Source: Lacipirellula limnantheis (GTDB lineage: Bacteria; Planctomycetota; Planctomycetia; Pirellulales; Lacipirellulaceae). Taken from it: a stretch of 64,000 nt of DNA. Where the stretch lies: positions 1,178,001 to 1,242,000 of the forward strand of contig NZ_CP036339.1 in assembly GCF_007746075.1 (NCBI RefSeq), in the 5' to 3' direction. The notes under the pieces were generated by a model. It was not told the DNA's origin, did not search any database, and saw only the letters and a list, made by a program, of their open reading frames with translations. Position 1 is the first letter of the stretch, and every line of letters starts with the position of its first letter. The position numbers were made by a program, and so were the translations under genes. Shown piece after piece: positions 1-9,933 of the stretch.

Positions 1-264
1 AAGAATTGGTACAGGCAGGATCGGTGACCTGACAATCCGGTCCTAGCGGAGGCTATGCCTTGGTTGTCCCGTCTGAGAAGATTACAACATTGGACGTCGT
101 CAACGCGGTTCCCCCCTTTAAAATTAACTCGCTCATTTCCCTTGAGGCTGCCATCTCTTTCGCGGTTGCGAACGCTTCAGCAAGAACTTGATCGCGTCTA
201 TGCCGAGACGGAGAAATGACCTGAAACGATAACCGCCGCAGTGAAGTTCCCTTGCCATTTTGCT

Positions 265-590
265 AGGATAGGCCAGGTGATCGAGGTTCAGCTTGGCCGC
301 TCTGGCGGCCGTCTTCTCGCACTCACGCTGCATCGTCGACAGTTTGAGCTGCTTAAGATGATGCTTCACCAGCGACAGCGAATTGGCTGACGCTTGAGTC
401 ACGCGGCGGGCGTCGAACGACTGTTGCGGCAGGTCAAGCATCGCTTGTCGATCTGCGGCGAGCAGTTCGCGCTTCGAACCCTCCTTGCCGCGGAGCGTCC
501 GGTCGAGGTCTCGATCGCAAACTTGGAAGAGTTCGGCGTTGGCACCGGCAACAACGGCGTAATGATAGCAGTGACTCTGCCGTCACCTCA
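265..590 (-). pseudogene. IS21-family istA/istB remnant
   Basis: Reading the minus strand from about 590 gives the C-terminal style of an IS21 IstA transposase: DLDRTLRGKEGSKRELLAAD, then AMLDLPQQSFDARR and ANSLSLV. At SLSLV the frame runs directly into the start of an IstB-like helper ATPase (KHHLKQLKL, then MQRECEKTAARAAK and LDHLAY). The IstB sequence stops matching near 265 and no Walker motif follows. The likely history is an internal deletion joining istA to the first 35 or so codons of istB, followed by truncation. The remnant lies just upstream of the porin gene on the opposite strand and probably has no activity. The family call rests on recognised motifs; exact borders are approximate. 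Confidence 0.6.
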
Positions 591-687
591 AGGAAATCTC
601 ACGGCGAGCCAATCGTTTCGACGAAGCTGCCTTCGGTTGGTTGGCGACCAGTGCGAAGCGGAGTTTTTGCGGCTACACGGAGCTGGA

Positions 688-2346
688 ATGGCTCGATCAA
701 TGTGGCGACGAATTCGACTGCGAGCGCTGCCGTGGGCCGTGCTAGCTTCTCAGGTCGCTGCGCCATTTTCCGCTTTTGGCGAGGAGTCGATTCTCTCGAC
801 ATATCAGCCCGCCGCTATCGATGTCGCGGTTGACCAGCGCGCGCCCTTTGCCAAGTCCGCCGCTCGAAGCGGCACATACGACGTCGCCATGCTGCAGCCG
901 GGGGACGCCGAGGAGGCTGAAGGGGATGATGACGCCGAAACGGACGAGGAGGCGATCAGCGCGGAAGGCTACGGTCCCGCCCCCGCCTCCGGCGCCTACC
1001 CGCAGCCAACGCCGAAGAACCCCTGCGCCGAGTCGCACAAGAACGTCTTCTACCTCAATAACTTCAGCTATCTCAAAGACCCTGCTTACCACGGCTACTG
1101 CTTCGGCGACCGGTTGAAGCTGATGCCGCTTGGAATTGCTCGCGATTGGGGCACGCTCGACGTAGGCGGTCAGTATCGCGCCCAGTACAAGCACGAAATA
1201 GGCATGGGCAACGCCGTAAGCGGCCCCGGGTCGCTGCGGTTTGAAGATACCGAATTCGATCTGTTCCTTAACCGGATGCGAGTCTACGGCAACTGGCGGA
1301 TAGACGACGGGTCGCGGATTTACGTCGAAGGCATTTACGCCGACACGACGACCGACGGCGGTGAGTACCGACCGAGGTTCACTGACGACAACTTTGGCGA
1401 CTTGCTCAATTGCTTTGCCGAACATTCGGTAGCTGACGGGATGTGGACGGCGCGGGTCGGTCGGCAGGAACTGCTGTTCGGAGCCCAGCGATTGATTTCG
1501 CCCCTCGATTGGGCAAATACTCGGCGGACGTTCGAAGGGGCCATGTTGCTCTACGAGGATGGACCTTGGTCGATTGATACGTTCTATACGGCTTACGTTC
1601 CCCCGCGCGCGAATGACTTTGATAAGGCCGACTGGCAGCAGCAGTTCTACGGCTCCTATGCCGTTTACACTGCTTCGCCGAACAACACGCTGGATCTCTA
1701 TTACATTGGCTATGACAACCGTCGCCCTGGCGAGATTGTCAGCGATTTCTCGCTGCATACATTTGGTTCGCGGCTCTTCCGCACGTTTGAAAACAACTGG
1801 ATGTTCGAAACCGAGGGAGGCGTGCAGCTCGGCCGCCAAAGCGGACTTGATAAGGATCAGCGGGCCGGGTTCGCTACGGTTGGCGTCGGTCGCAAGGCGC
1901 CCGAGCACCAGTGGCGACCCGAGCTTTGGACTTATTTCGACTATGCCTCGGGCAACGATGGCGGCGACGACTTCACCCGCTTCAATCAACTTTTCCCGCT
2001 CGGTCATAAGTATTTCGGGTTCATCGACGCCGTTGCACGCTCTAACATTCAGTCGCCTAACGTCCTGCTGACGGCGAAGCCGCCGGAAACCGACTGGGAG
2101 CTGCTTTGCTGGTACTGGTACTTCCGGGCGGATCAACGGGGGGACATCGTGCCCGCGCTCGGCGCGACGGAACTGCAGAGCCTTGACAGTCGCTTCCTGG
2201 GTCAGGAAGTCGACCTGATCGCTAAGTACGTGATCAGCCCGCGGTCGAACATCCTATTCGGCTACTCTCACTTCTGGCGCGGCGACAAGATTTTGGCGCC
2301 AAAAGACGCGGACTTTGCCTATAGCCAGTGGGAGGTGAACTTCTGA
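688..2346 (+). CDS. Alginate-export-family outer-membrane porin
   Basis: A 552-residue exported beta-barrel of the alginate_exp/AlgE-like type. The ATG at 688 is chosen because GGAG at 679-682 is correctly spaced and the protein then begins with a signal peptide (MARSMWRRIRLRAL followed by a hydrophobic stretch to about residue 31). Upstream in-frame sequence is antisense to the IS21 remnant and is not protein-like. Residues about 70-110 form an acidic Pro/Ala linker. The rest alternates Tyr/Trp-rich strands, includes WTARVGRQELLFGAQRL typical of the family, and ends in Phe as outer-membrane proteins often do. Planctomycetes carry many such porins and the substrate cannot be inferred. It faces the nrfHA cluster convergently; a role in nitrate uptake is only a guess from position. 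Confidence 0.8.
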   Translation: MARSMWRRIRLRALPWAVLASQVAAPFSAFGEESILSTYQPAAIDVAVDQRAPFAKSAARSGTYDVAMLQPGDAEEAEGDDDAETDEEAISAEGYGPAPASGAYPQPTPKNPCAESHKNVFYLNNFSYLKDPAYHGYCFGDRLKLMPLGIARDWGTLDVGGQYRAQYKHEIGMGNAVSGPGSLRFEDTEFDLFLNRMRVYGNWRIDDGSRIYVEGIYADTTTDGGEYRPRFTDDNFGDLLNCFAEHSVADGMWTARVGRQELLFGAQRLISPLDWANTRRTFEGAMLLYEDGPWSIDTFYTAYVPPRANDFDKADWQQQFYGSYAVYTASPNNTLDLYYIGYDNRRPGEIVSDFSLHTFGSRLFRTFENNWMFETEGGVQLGRQSGLDKDQRAGFATVGVGRKAPEHQWRPELWTYFDYASGNDGGDDFTRFNQLFPLGHKYFGFIDAVARSNIQSPNVLLTAKPPETDWELLCWYWYFRADQRGDIVPALGATELQSLDSRFLGQEVDLIAKYVISPRSNILFGYSHFWRGDKILAPKDADFAYSQWEVNF

Positions 2347-2669
2347 CAAAGCCGAGGCGGATTGCAATGGTGCTTGTTGAGAGCAAAGGCGCGTGGCCGC
2401 CGACCTCAGCGCAGCGCCTAGCCTGATGGGAAGCGATGGAAGCAGGTCCTCAGCACCTACCCTCCCTCCCCTATTTGACCTTAACAGTATCAGCGGTCTG
2501 TTGTTCGTTGGCGGGCCGAGCGAAATGCTCGCGGGGCTTGAAGCGCGGCAGTTCACCGACAGGTCTCGCACGAAGTGGCAGCCTCGTTGAGAAGGAGCGA
2601 GGGTTCGTTTGCCTGCGCAATTCATTTGTCGGCGTCCGCGCAGGTGCGCTGCATCGGTCGTGTCGACGC
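2347..2669. other. Intergenic, porin to nrfA
   Basis: This 323-base gap separates two convergent genes. I see no protein-like frame, RNA gene or hairpin with a T-tract. A weak 7-bp stem (CCTGCGC/GCGCAGG, near 2611-2646) lacks a T-run and is not called a terminator. Confidence 0.5.
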
Positions 2670-4295
2670 TTATTCTGAACTCCGCGCATTTGGTTCCGCC
2701 GCTTCAAATACTAGTCTCAAGGCGAGATTCTGCGCCTGCCGACTGTAGTCAATCGACTCTCCCAGGATGCGCATCGCTTCCTGATCCGCATGGAACCCCA
2801 TCGAGTTCTCACTGCTGATAAAATCGAGTCGCCACATCGCTTGCCGTTGCAGCTTCTCTAGGTCAGCTGGAATTTCTCCGGTCGCGCTCGCCGCCTTGGC
2901 GGCCTTAATGGCGTCCAGCATGTCAGTCATCGCGCTGGCGGCCCGATCGAGTTGCTCCCTCGTCCGCGATTGGATGAGGTCGACGCGCCCGCGGAGTTCC
3001 GCCTCGGGGACGTTGTGGCACGATTGGCAGGCGCGGTTGATGTTATGGAGGGGGCTGCGCACCCAATGGCTGCTGACTTTCATTGCTCCCTGACGCTCGT
3101 ATGGCATGTGACAGTCAGCGCAGCTTACTCCGCTACGGGCATGGATGCCCTGGCTCCAAAGCTCGAACTCGGGATGTTGCGCCTTTAGCACATGGGCGCC
3201 CGTTTCACCATGTTCAAAATCGTAGAAGGGCGTGCCGTCGGGGAACTTGTGGTCGGCGTAAGTCGCCTCGATTTGCTCGACCTGAAGCCCATTGCTCCAA
3301 GGGAAGAAGAGCGTTTCCTTGGAGCCGCAGTAGTATTCGACATGGCATTGGCCGCAGACGAAGCTACGCATTTCTTGGCGCGAGGCGTCGACGTTGGGGT
3401 CGTACGGGCGGCGGCGGTCGCCGGCGCGCCAACGCTGGACGCTTGGCAAGTGAGGAACGTCGGCGTCGCTTTCGGCGAGCGCGGCAATGCCGCGGACGAA
3501 TCCAGGACGCGTGACGCGGACCTGCATCGTCTGGGGATCATGGCAATCGACACAACCGACTGGGTGAGCAGCGCCGCCTTGGTGAGCGTCGACGTCAGAG
3601 TTCTCCTCGACGTTCGCGGTGACTGATGATTCCTGGGAGCGTCGCGAGGCGAGCGAGCCGTCCGGGGTCTTCAGTAACTCGGCATGCGCGGTTGGGTAGT
3701 CCATTGCCGCAACGACTTCGAATCCCGACATCACGGCTGGCCAGTTGAACTCGGAGCCGAGCGAGGCTGGGTTGGAAGGTTTTCCGGCCGCTTCGAGTCC
3801 CAGACGACGATAGGTAGGGGCAATTGCGGCGTGGCAGTGGAGACAGGCGCCCGACTGGGGACGCTTCGTGACGCGCTCGGTCGCTTCTTGGTCGCCGAGC
3901 ATGTAGGCGTGGCCGCGGGCTTCACGATAGTCGAGGCTGAAGGCGTAGCCAGCGTAGAGCCGTTTGAGCCAGGGGTCTTTCTCAAGCTTACTAGGGGGCA
4001 ACGCGCTCGAGCCGCCATGCTCAGTTTCGTCGTCGTCGACCGTGCGGCGATATGAGTCGAACTGCAAGGGCCAGTTCATGCCCCAGGGCTCGGTATCGGT
4101 CGTCGTTTCGTCGACTTCGACGAGGCGGACGAAGGGCGTCCGCGCTTCTTGGCGATGTTCGAAAATTGTCACGAGCAGGGCGGTGACGAGGAAGGTGATC
4201 GCCGCGACGATGGCCAAGAGACCGGCCCAGAGGAGGCTGCGACGCCGCGGGGGCGCAACGAATGGGGAGGTCGGCGGAGCTGGTTCGCCATTCAT
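2670..4295 (-). CDS. nrfA: Ammonia-forming cytochrome c nitrite reductase NrfA
   Basis: Catalytic pentaheme subunit that reduces nitrite to ammonium by six electrons in the periplasm. The 541-residue protein has an N-terminal membrane anchor or signal (about residues 19-45) and five CXXCH sites: CLHCH (151), CVDCH (248), CGQCH (314, in the family context [10 protein letters not shown]), CADCH (392) and CQSCH (423). The NrfA signature KXQH is present as KAQH at 371-374. The active-site heme (first motif) is CXXCH, not the classical CXXCK, so a His proximal ligand is expected; such variants are known in other lineages. It lies 48 bases downstream of nrfH, as expected for an NrfHA complex. Octaheme reductases and hydroxylamine oxidoreductase are unlikely given only five sites. 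Confidence 0.93.
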   Translation of the reverse strand: MNGEPAPPTSPFVAPPRRRSLLWAGLLAIVAAITFLVTALLVTIFEHRQEARTPFVRLVEVDETTTDTEPWGMNWPLQFDSYRRTVDDDETEHGGSSALPPSKLEKDPWLKRLYAGYAFSLDYREARGHAYMLGDQEATERVTKRPQSGACLHCHAAIAPTYRRLGLEAAGKPSNPASLGSEFNWPAVMSGFEVVAAMDYPTAHAELLKTPDGSLASRRSQESSVTANVEENSDVDAHQGGAAHPVGCVDCHDPQTMQVRVTRPGFVRGIAALAESDADVPHLPSVQRWRAGDRRRPYDPNVDASRQEMRSFVCGQCHVEYYCGSKETLFFPWSNGLQVEQIEATYADHKFPDGTPFYDFEHGETGAHVLKAQHPEFELWSQGIHARSGVSCADCHMPYERQGAMKVSSHWVRSPLHNINRACQSCHNVPEAELRGRVDLIQSRTREQLDRAASAMTDMLDAIKAAKAASATGEIPADLEKLQRQAMWRLDFISSENSMGFHADQEAMRILGESIDYSRQAQNLALRLVFEAAEPNARSSE

Positions 4296-4343
4296 GGTGG
4301 TCTCGCTTGAGGAAGCGTTTAGCGTCGAAGGAGGAGAGCTTTG

Positions 4344-4856
4344 TTAACGCAATGCGTGGCCGACTTCGCTGTGACAGTGAACGCAAGCGGGGAGTTCGCC
4401 GTAGGGCCCGCCGATCGAAAGTTCGTGCACGAAGTCGGCATGACAGTGAATGCATGTTCCTTGCGTCACGCGGCGATTGCGGGGTTTGATCTGAATCGGA
4501 TCATGGTAATTCTCGAGTGTGAACGCCAACGAATGGAAGAAACCGTTGTCTCCCTTGGTGACCCATTTGCCGATCGGATGGTGAGGCAGGTGGCAATCGT
4601 TGCAGACCGCTACGTGGCGGTGGCTGCTGTTCTGCCACGAGTCGAAGTGACTCTGCATGACGTGGCAGTTGGCGCAGGTGGTGGGATTGTTGCTGAGATA
4701 GCTCCACCCCTTGCCGTAACCGAAGGTGAAGGCGCCGACGCCTCCCAGGACGCCGAGCATGATGGCCAACGAGACTGTCCAGGGTCGCCAGCGCCGACGT
4801 GCGGACGGACCGGAGTCATTGATTTCTCTCTGCGTGGGCGGCGCGGTGGCATCCAA
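4344..4856 (-). CDS. nrfH: NrfH-type tetraheme quinol dehydrogenase
   Basis: Membrane-anchored NapC/NirT-family cytochrome that passes electrons from menaquinol to NrfA. The 170-residue protein has one transmembrane helix (about 28-48) and four CXXCH motifs: CANCH (61), CNDCH (85), CIHCH (135) and CVHCH (158). The first sits in CANCHVM, matching the CXXCHXM context in which NrfH heme 1 is Met-ligated. The start is a TTG at 4856, supported by GAGGA 8 bases upstream on the minus strand; the ATG four bases further in is out of frame, and the next in-frame Met lies inside the membrane helix. Last-but-one gene of the nitrate cluster, with a 196-base gap after narK that may hold its own promoter. 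Confidence 0.9.
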   Translation of the reverse strand: MDATAPPTQREINDSGPSARRRWRPWTVSLAIMLGVLGGVGAFTFGYGKGWSYLSNNPTTCANCHVMQSHFDSWQNSSHRHVAVCNDCHLPHHPIGKWVTKGDNGFFHSLAFTLENYHDPIQIKPRNRRVTQGTCIHCHADFVHELSIGGPYGELPACVHCHSEVGHALR

Positions 4857-5052
4857 ATTAGTTGGTCCTCGCCGGGGCGAAGCAGCGCAGAACGAGTTGG
4901 AGAGAAAACTGTCAGTCCGCTGGGACTTAAGCTCCGCACGAGCAACGAGGTACGCATTCTAGCAAGGCGAAGCACGTTCGGAAGCGCGTTGGCATGTACT
5001 ACCGTCGGTCGTGGCTGCTCACTCTGGCGTCCGCCCGCTACGCTGAAGCTGA

Positions 5053-6234
5053 TCAGGCAGTGCGAACACAGACAATCCAGCAAATGAGGCTGAATGCAGC
5101 GAGCAGCACGAATCCCCAACTGAACGTGCCTAAGACTTCTCTTATGCCGCCAAGGGCAAGCGGCGGGAAAAAACCGCCAAGTCCGCCGGCTGCACCCACA
5201 AGCCCAGTGACGCTGCCCACTGAACTAGGAAAGTAGTCGGGCACCAGCTTAAACACCGCCCCATTGCCAAGGCCGATCGCGGCGGCCATTCCTAAGGCCC
5301 CGATGGTGAACGTGCTCATCATCGGGCACGCCATGAAAAGTGCCATCAGAGCCGTCATCGGAAAGACGTAAAGCAGAATGCGACGGCCGCCGATACGGTC
5401 GGCAAGGACACCCCCGATTGGCCGCATGAAGGTCGCAAGCACGACAAAACCCGCTGTGCGAAGTCCTGCGTCGCGGGGGTTAAGTTGAAACATGTCGGTA
5501 AGAAAAATCGGCAAGTAGATAGCCATCGCCACAAAACCGCCAAACGTCAAGAAGTAGTAGAGGCTGAGAATCCAGCTCATCGGATTACGCAGCGGCTCGG
5601 CATAGTCCGCCCAAGACTTTGCGGGTCCGCAACGCGGAGCGTTTTGGGCAAACGCGAAGTAAACGGCAACCCAAAGCAACGTTGCCAGTGCGAAGCTCCA
5701 AAATCCCCAGGCGTAACCAGCGGCCGCTGCAATCGTCGGCGCTCCGAATGCTGCTAGCGATTGGCCGATGTTTCCCGCTCCGTAGACGCCGAGCGCGCTG
5801 CCCTGTTTTTGGGGCGGGTACCAGCCGCTCACAAAGGCGACCCCCACGGAAAAACTCGCTAGGCCAATTCCCAGAAAGAATCCGCACACAAGCAATTGCC
5901 AGTACTGCGTGACCCAGCCCATCAGGACGGCGGGAACGATCGCGGCGCACATCACTGCCAGAAAAACAGCTCGGCCGCCGAGGCGGTCGGTCAAGATCCC
6001 AAGAGGAATCCGACCCAGACTTCCTAGCAGTACGGGAACTGCGATCGCTACGCTAACTTGCAGGCTGCTGAGTGTGAGTCGCTCGCGCAGGATTGGCATC
6101 ATGGCTGAGGCGGAGCCAAAGATCGCAAAGCAACACGCGAAGGCGCCGGTGGCCAGCGTAAGCTGGAGAGTATTGCCTGTGGCCAAGACAGTGGAGTCTG
6201 CTGGCAACGAATGGTCGACGGCGGTGGCGGACAT
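5053..6234 (-). CDS. narK: NarK-type nitrate/nitrite MFS transporter
   Basis: A 393-residue polytopic protein with about 12 hydrophobic segments and both halves of the major-facilitator fold: loop motif [10 protein letters not shown] in the first half and [12 protein letters not shown] in the second. Gly-rich segments [10 protein letters not shown] and GAAGGLGGF match the two nitrate-signature regions of the NNP (nitrate/nitrite porter) family. In this cluster it would import nitrate, or exchange nitrate for nitrite, so that nitrite made in the cytoplasm reaches periplasmic NrfA. It starts 19 bases after the small membrane-protein gene and is probably co-transcribed. H+/nitrate symport and nitrate/nitrite antiport cannot be told apart from sequence. 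Confidence 0.88.
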   Translation of the reverse strand: MSATAVDHSLPADSTVLATGNTLQLTLATGAFACCFAIFGSASAMMPILRERLTLSSLQVSVAIAVPVLLGSLGRIPLGILTDRLGGRAVFLAVMCAAIVPAVLMGWVTQYWQLLVCGFFLGIGLASFSVGVAFVSGWYPPQKQGSALGVYGAGNIGQSLAAFGAPTIAAAAGYAWGFWSFALATLLWVAVYFAFAQNAPRCGPAKSWADYAEPLRNPMSWILSLYYFLTFGGFVAMAIYLPIFLTDMFQLNPRDAGLRTAGFVVLATFMRPIGGVLADRIGGRRILLYVFPMTALMALFMACPMMSTFTIGALGMAAAIGLGNGAVFKLVPDYFPSSVGSVTGLVGAAGGLGGFFPPLALGGIREVLGTFSWGFVLLAAFSLICWIVCVRTA

Positions 6235-6253
6235 GGAATGACAATCGTTCGGT

Positions 6254-6484
6254 TTAGGGATTTGGGCGTTCGATGCGATACAGATATCTCAGCAAACCTA
6301 GATTCAGGGCTAAACAGACGGCGCTCGCGCCGGCAGCAGGCCGGATGACTCCTTCGTCGCCGCCGAGATAGGCGTTCATCGTGGCGGTCAGCAGCCACAA
6401 CTGCAGAATGACGAGGATCAGCACGATGCACAGGATACCGTAGACGACGGTGAGTCGTTGCTGCCTGCTAAATATTCTCTTCAC
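6254..6484 (-). CDS. Small membrane protein of the nitrate operon
   Basis: A 76-residue protein beginning at GTG 6484 ([10 protein letters not shown]). A strong GGAGG precedes it by 5 bases and its start overlaps the Rieske stop codon as GTGA, implying translational coupling. It has two hydrophobic segments (about residues 10-32 and 45-65) and conserved-looking [14 protein letters not shown] between them; the C-terminus is basic. I do not recognise a characterised family. Its size and place between the Rieske protein and the transporter suggest an accessory or anchor subunit of the nitrate reductase complex. A longer frame upstream overlaps the Rieske gene and is rejected. Confidence 0.72.
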   Translation of the reverse strand: MKRIFSRQQRLTVVYGILCIVLILVILQLWLLTATMNAYLGGDEGVIRPAAGASAVCLALNLGLLRYLYRIERPNP

Positions 6485-7029
6485 ACCACCCTCCGTTCCA
6501 CGCCGGTGGCGTAAACGCCATCGCGGCGAACTCGGAGCGTAATGCGCGGCAACGGTCGTCGTGGCGGGCCGGCCGAGGGTCGACCGGTAGTCATGTCGAA
6601 AAAACCACGGTGACACGGGCAGAGAAGTTGATTGGCGTCGAACTCTGGCGTGACGGCGCACGCCAGGTGCGTGCATTTCTGGCTGTAGGCCACGAATTCA
6701 TTTTCGTTAGTCCGAATCAATAAGCATGGCTCCGACTCGTCAGGATAGTGAAACACAAGCGCCTGCTTGACTGCCAGTTGTTGGCGATCGGCGATCTTGA
6801 CGATGGGCGGCTCGCCGCGACGTTTCCGTCGCCAGTTCTGAAAGGCGATGGTGCATTGTCCCACAACGAATGCGAAGCTTGTGAGGCATAAAAACTTCGT
6901 AAAGTCGCGCCGCGCCACGTAATGGTCTTGCGGCCAATCGATCGGAAAGTCACGCCGCCAACGAGGCTGCTGGCCATCGGATTGCCGGTCCGGGGGGACA
7001 GTGTGCAATTCGGGGTCGGAATCAATCAT
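6481..7029 (-). CDS. Rieske [2Fe-2S] protein of the nitrate operon
   Basis: A 182-residue Rieske protein. The cluster-binding pair is CTHLAC and CPCHRGFFD, giving the expected Cys/His + Cys/His ligands. One hydrophobic segment (about residues 45-63) follows ARRDFTKFL, which resembles a twin-arginine motif, but the segment is also followed by a strongly basic NWRRKRRG. That makes topology ambiguous: Tat export would place the domain outside, the positive-inside rule would place it in the cytoplasm. It is likely to relay electrons between the cytochrome b and the ferredoxin and molybdenum subunits encoded upstream. It ends coupled (GTGA) to the small membrane protein. A role in a bc1 complex is unlikely because no b/c1 genes are adjacent. 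Confidence 0.88.
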   Translation of the reverse strand: MIDSDPELHTVPPDRQSDGQQPRWRRDFPIDWPQDHYVARRDFTKFLCLTSFAFVVGQCTIAFQNWRRKRRGEPPIVKIADRQQLAVKQALVFHYPDESEPCLLIRTNENEFVAYSQKCTHLACAVTPEFDANQLLCPCHRGFFDMTTGRPSAGPPRRPLPRITLRVRRDGVYATGVERRVV

Positions 7030-7044
7030 CGTGAGTCATCCCCG

Positions 7045-7671
7045 TCAAAAGTCGGTAAGGATATTGAGGAACATGTCTTGTCCGGTCGGATATTCTTCGA
7101 GGGCGGCCGCCACATCGATATAGGCTGGGGTTCTCGCTTTGGGGGCCATCATGTGAACTTTCGTGTTGATCACCTGCCGACCAAATTGGAACTGGTTTAC
7201 GGGAGTCGCCGTCTGGCGAAGCGATTCAATTTCACTGCGCGTCCCGAAATGCAGGGCGCCGCTCGGGCAAACAGTGGCGCACATCGGTTTCTTGCCGACC
7301 GATGTCCGGTCGTAGCACATGTCGCACTTCATCATGAGTTCGAACTCAGTCTTCATCTTCGGGACGCCGAACGGACAGGCCAGTACGCAGTTATTGCAGG
7401 CGATGCAACGCGGTTTGCGAGCCGTCTGCACCACGCCGTCGGCCGTCCTTTTGATTGCATCGGCGGGACAGACTTCGGCGCAGGTCGGACTGTCGCAGTG
7501 CATACAGACGACGGGTACGGTCTGCGGCGTCAACTCGCGGTCAATGTATTCGAGATGGATCATCGAGTGTCCGCGGTGCGTATCGCACTCGCTGCACGCA
7601 TGAACGCACGCCTGGCAGCCAATGCAACGGCCTGGATCAATGAAGAACTCGCGATTCTCGGAAGCGAACAT
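7045..7671 (-). CDS. Four-cluster ferredoxin subunit (NrfC/NarH-like)
   Basis: A 208-residue electron-transfer subunit with four cysteine groups: [11 protein letters not shown] (from residue 16), [26 protein letters not shown] and CDMC with CATVCP. This pattern matches the 4Fe-4S dicluster family that partners molybdopterin oxidoreductases (NrfC, HybA, PsrB, DmsB). No signal peptide is seen, so it should be cytoplasmic with the catalytic subunit. It starts 15 bases after that gene and ends 15 bases before the Rieske gene. Inferred role: conduct electrons from the membrane cytochrome or the Rieske centre to the molybdenum subunit. Confidence 0.9.
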   Translation of the reverse strand: MFASENREFFIDPGRCIGCQACVHACSECDTHRGHSMIHLEYIDRELTPQTVPVVCMHCDSPTCAEVCPADAIKRTADGVVQTARKPRCIACNNCVLACPFGVPKMKTEFELMMKCDMCYDRTSVGKKPMCATVCPSGALHFGTRSEIESLRQTATPVNQFQFGRQVINTKVHMMAPKARTPAYIDVAAALEEYPTGQDMFLNILTDF

Positions 7672-7686
7672 CGGGGCTTGTTCGTC

Positions 7687-9933
7687 CTATTGTTGGGGCT
7701 CAAGTTGCCGCGCGTAGGCGGGCGGTTCTGCAGCTTTGGAGACTCGCACCGCACATACCTTGTACTCAGGAATTTTCGAAATCGGGTCTTGCGCTGCGAT
7801 CGTCACTTGATTGATGCTCTTTAGTCCTGACCAATGGTAGGGAACGAAAACGGTGTCGGGGCGAATGGTTTTGACAATTTGAGCACGGACTGTGCACGAG
7901 CCGCGTCGCGATTCGACCGTCGTCCAGTCTTGATCGCCGATGCCAAGAGTCGCCGCGAGCTGGGGATGCAACTCGACGCGAGGCTCGGGGTACTGATCGA
8001 CCAGCGGGCCAATCCGCCGCGTTTGGGTTCCCGAGAGAAAATGGCTAACCACGCGCCCCGTGGTCAGCATGATGGGGTACTCCGAGTCGACGTCTTCCGC
8101 AGGCGGCGAATAGGTCGCGACATTAAAGCGCGCCTTACCGTCAGGGAAATAAAAGGGGCCTGAGCCCTGCGCGACGGGATTCCAGGATCCACGTTCGAAT
8201 AGCCGCGGCGTGCCAGGATGGTCGACGGCCGGGCAGGGCCAGAAGACGCCCATTTCTTGCTCAACTCGGGCGTAGGTAATCCCGGCGTAGTCAGCGACGC
8301 CGCCCGCCGATGCGCGCCGTAGTTCCTCAAAGATCTCTTGCGGGCCGTCGAACGTGAAGCCGCGCTCTCGGCCTAGTACACGCGCGATATCCTGAATAAT
8401 TCGCCAATCTTGCCGAGCGTCGCCTGGCGGATCGAGACACTTGTTGATCTTGATGACGCGGCCTTCGGCGCTGGTGACCAATCCCTCGTCTTCTTCCTGG
8501 AGCGAACCTGGCAGTACGATATCAGCGTGGCGCGCGCTTTCATTGAGGAAGAAGTCGATGGCGACGTAGAAATCGAGCTTATCGAGCATCCGGGCCACAA
8601 AGTTGTTATCCGGAAGCGACACTTTGGGATTGAAGCAAATGCTCAGCAGACCGCGAATCTCGCCGCGATCGATCTTGCGAAAGATCTCGTAGGCGTCGAC
8701 TCCTTTGCCAGGGAGTTCGTCAGGCGAAATGCCCCAGACGCCAGCCACGTGGGCGCGATGTTCAGGGTTGTCGATGTCGCGCCCGCCGGGCAACTGATCG
8801 CACTTTTGTCCGTGCTCGCGCCCGCCCTGGCCGTTCGCCTGGCCGGTGATCGTGGCGTAACCGCAACCTTCGCGACCGATGCGGCCGCTGGCTAAGACCA
8901 GATTGATCGCTCCGAGGACGTTCTGCACGCCATGCGAATGGTGCTCGATGCCCCGCGCGTGCAGCAAGAAGCTCGTCTTCGCCGGCCCCCACATCTCAGC
9001 GGCTTGGCGGATGGCTCGTTCCGTAATGCCGGTAACGTCGGCCGTTCGCTGCGGCGTCCAGGGTTTGACGTGTTCGGCCACGTGGTCGAAACCGACAGTG
9101 TGTTGCTCGATGAACTCATGGTCTAGCCAGTCGTGTTCGATTATCAAGTGGAGAATGCCGTTGAACAACGCGGCGTCGCGGCCGGGCTTCACTGGTAAGA
9201 ATAGGTCGCATGTTCGCGCGAGCGGCGTGATGCGTGGATCGACGACGATGACCTTGGCGCCTTGCTCGCGAGCTTGCCAGACGTAGTTGGTCGTAATCGG
9301 CGCGCACTCAGCGACATTAGCCCCGGCGATGAGGATCACGTCCGCCAGAGGGATATCGGACCAGGGATTGGCGGCGCGATCGATGCCGAAGGACTTCTTA
9401 TTGCCGGCGCCCGCGCTCACCATGCAGAGCCGGCCGTTGTAGTCGATGTTCGCCGTACGCAGGCACATGCGGGCGAATTTGCCCATCAAGTAGGTTTTCT
9501 CAGTTGTAAGACTCGCGCCGCTGAGCAAGGCGAACGCATCGCGACCATGCGTCGCTTGAATTCGCTCGATCTCGCCGGCAACGCGAGCAATGGCCGCCTC
9601 GTAGCCAAGTGGGCGAAAACCTCCAGGCGCGGAAGAGTCTCGCTCGTACGCCGTCAACAGTCGATCGGGATGAGCCCCCTGCAAGTAGCGCCGAATTCCC
9701 TTTGGGCAAAGCATGCCCTTGTTGAACGGGAACTCCTCCCATGGCTCAAACCCGACAACGGCATTGTCCTTCACTTTCAGTTGAATGCCGCATTGCTGGC
9801 CGCAGAAGCAACAGTGGGTCTTGACGACCTGATCGGGGTCGCCAGCGGTATCCAAGCGGGCGCCAGTCGGATAACTTCGGTGTGGGCCGAAGTGCTCGAT
9901 CGTCTCGTGCAGCGTGACCGGTTCAGTCGCCAT
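7687..9933 (-). CDS. Molybdopterin nitrate reductase, NarB/NasC type
   Basis: A 748-residue catalytic subunit reducing nitrate to nitrite at a bis-MGD molybdenum site. A [4Fe-4S] motif lies near the N-terminus (Cys41, 44, 48 and 76, in CCFCGQQCG and KGMLCPKG). The likely Mo ligand is Cys170 in [13 protein letters not shown], the position equivalent to RLCMSSA of NarB/NasC/NapA. There is no Tat signal, so it should act in the cytoplasm, unlike NapA. The C-terminal molybdopterin dinucleotide-binding domain includes [18 protein letters not shown]. Its start overlaps the end of the cytochrome b gene by 11 bases. Formate dehydrogenase is an alternative for such folds, but the nrfHA/narK context and the Cys ligand region favour nitrate. 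Confidence 0.88.
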   Translation of the reverse strand: MATEPVTLHETIEHFGPHRSYPTGARLDTAGDPDQVVKTHCCFCGQQCGIQLKVKDNAVVGFEPWEEFPFNKGMLCPKGIRRYLQGAHPDRLLTAYERDSSAPGGFRPLGYEAAIARVAGEIERIQATHGRDAFALLSGASLTTEKTYLMGKFARMCLRTANIDYNGRLCMVSAGAGNKKSFGIDRAANPWSDIPLADVILIAGANVAECAPITTNYVWQAREQGAKVIVVDPRITPLARTCDLFLPVKPGRDAALFNGILHLIIEHDWLDHEFIEQHTVGFDHVAEHVKPWTPQRTADVTGITERAIRQAAEMWGPAKTSFLLHARGIEHHSHGVQNVLGAINLVLASGRIGREGCGYATITGQANGQGGREHGQKCDQLPGGRDIDNPEHRAHVAGVWGISPDELPGKGVDAYEIFRKIDRGEIRGLLSICFNPKVSLPDNNFVARMLDKLDFYVAIDFFLNESARHADIVLPGSLQEEDEGLVTSAEGRVIKINKCLDPPGDARQDWRIIQDIARVLGRERGFTFDGPQEIFEELRRASAGGVADYAGITYARVEQEMGVFWPCPAVDHPGTPRLFERGSWNPVAQGSGPFYFPDGKARFNVATYSPPAEDVDSEYPIMLTTGRVVSHFLSGTQTRRIGPLVDQYPEPRVELHPQLAATLGIGDQDWTTVESRRGSCTVRAQIVKTIRPDTVFVPYHWSGLKSINQVTIAAQDPISKIPEYKVCAVRVSKAAEPPAYARQLEPQQ

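Noticed and set aside
742..2136. Long minus-strand frame (464 codons) opposite the porin
   Set aside because: Antisense shadow in high-GC DNA; no SD, no domain, and the plus frame has a signal peptide and porin features.
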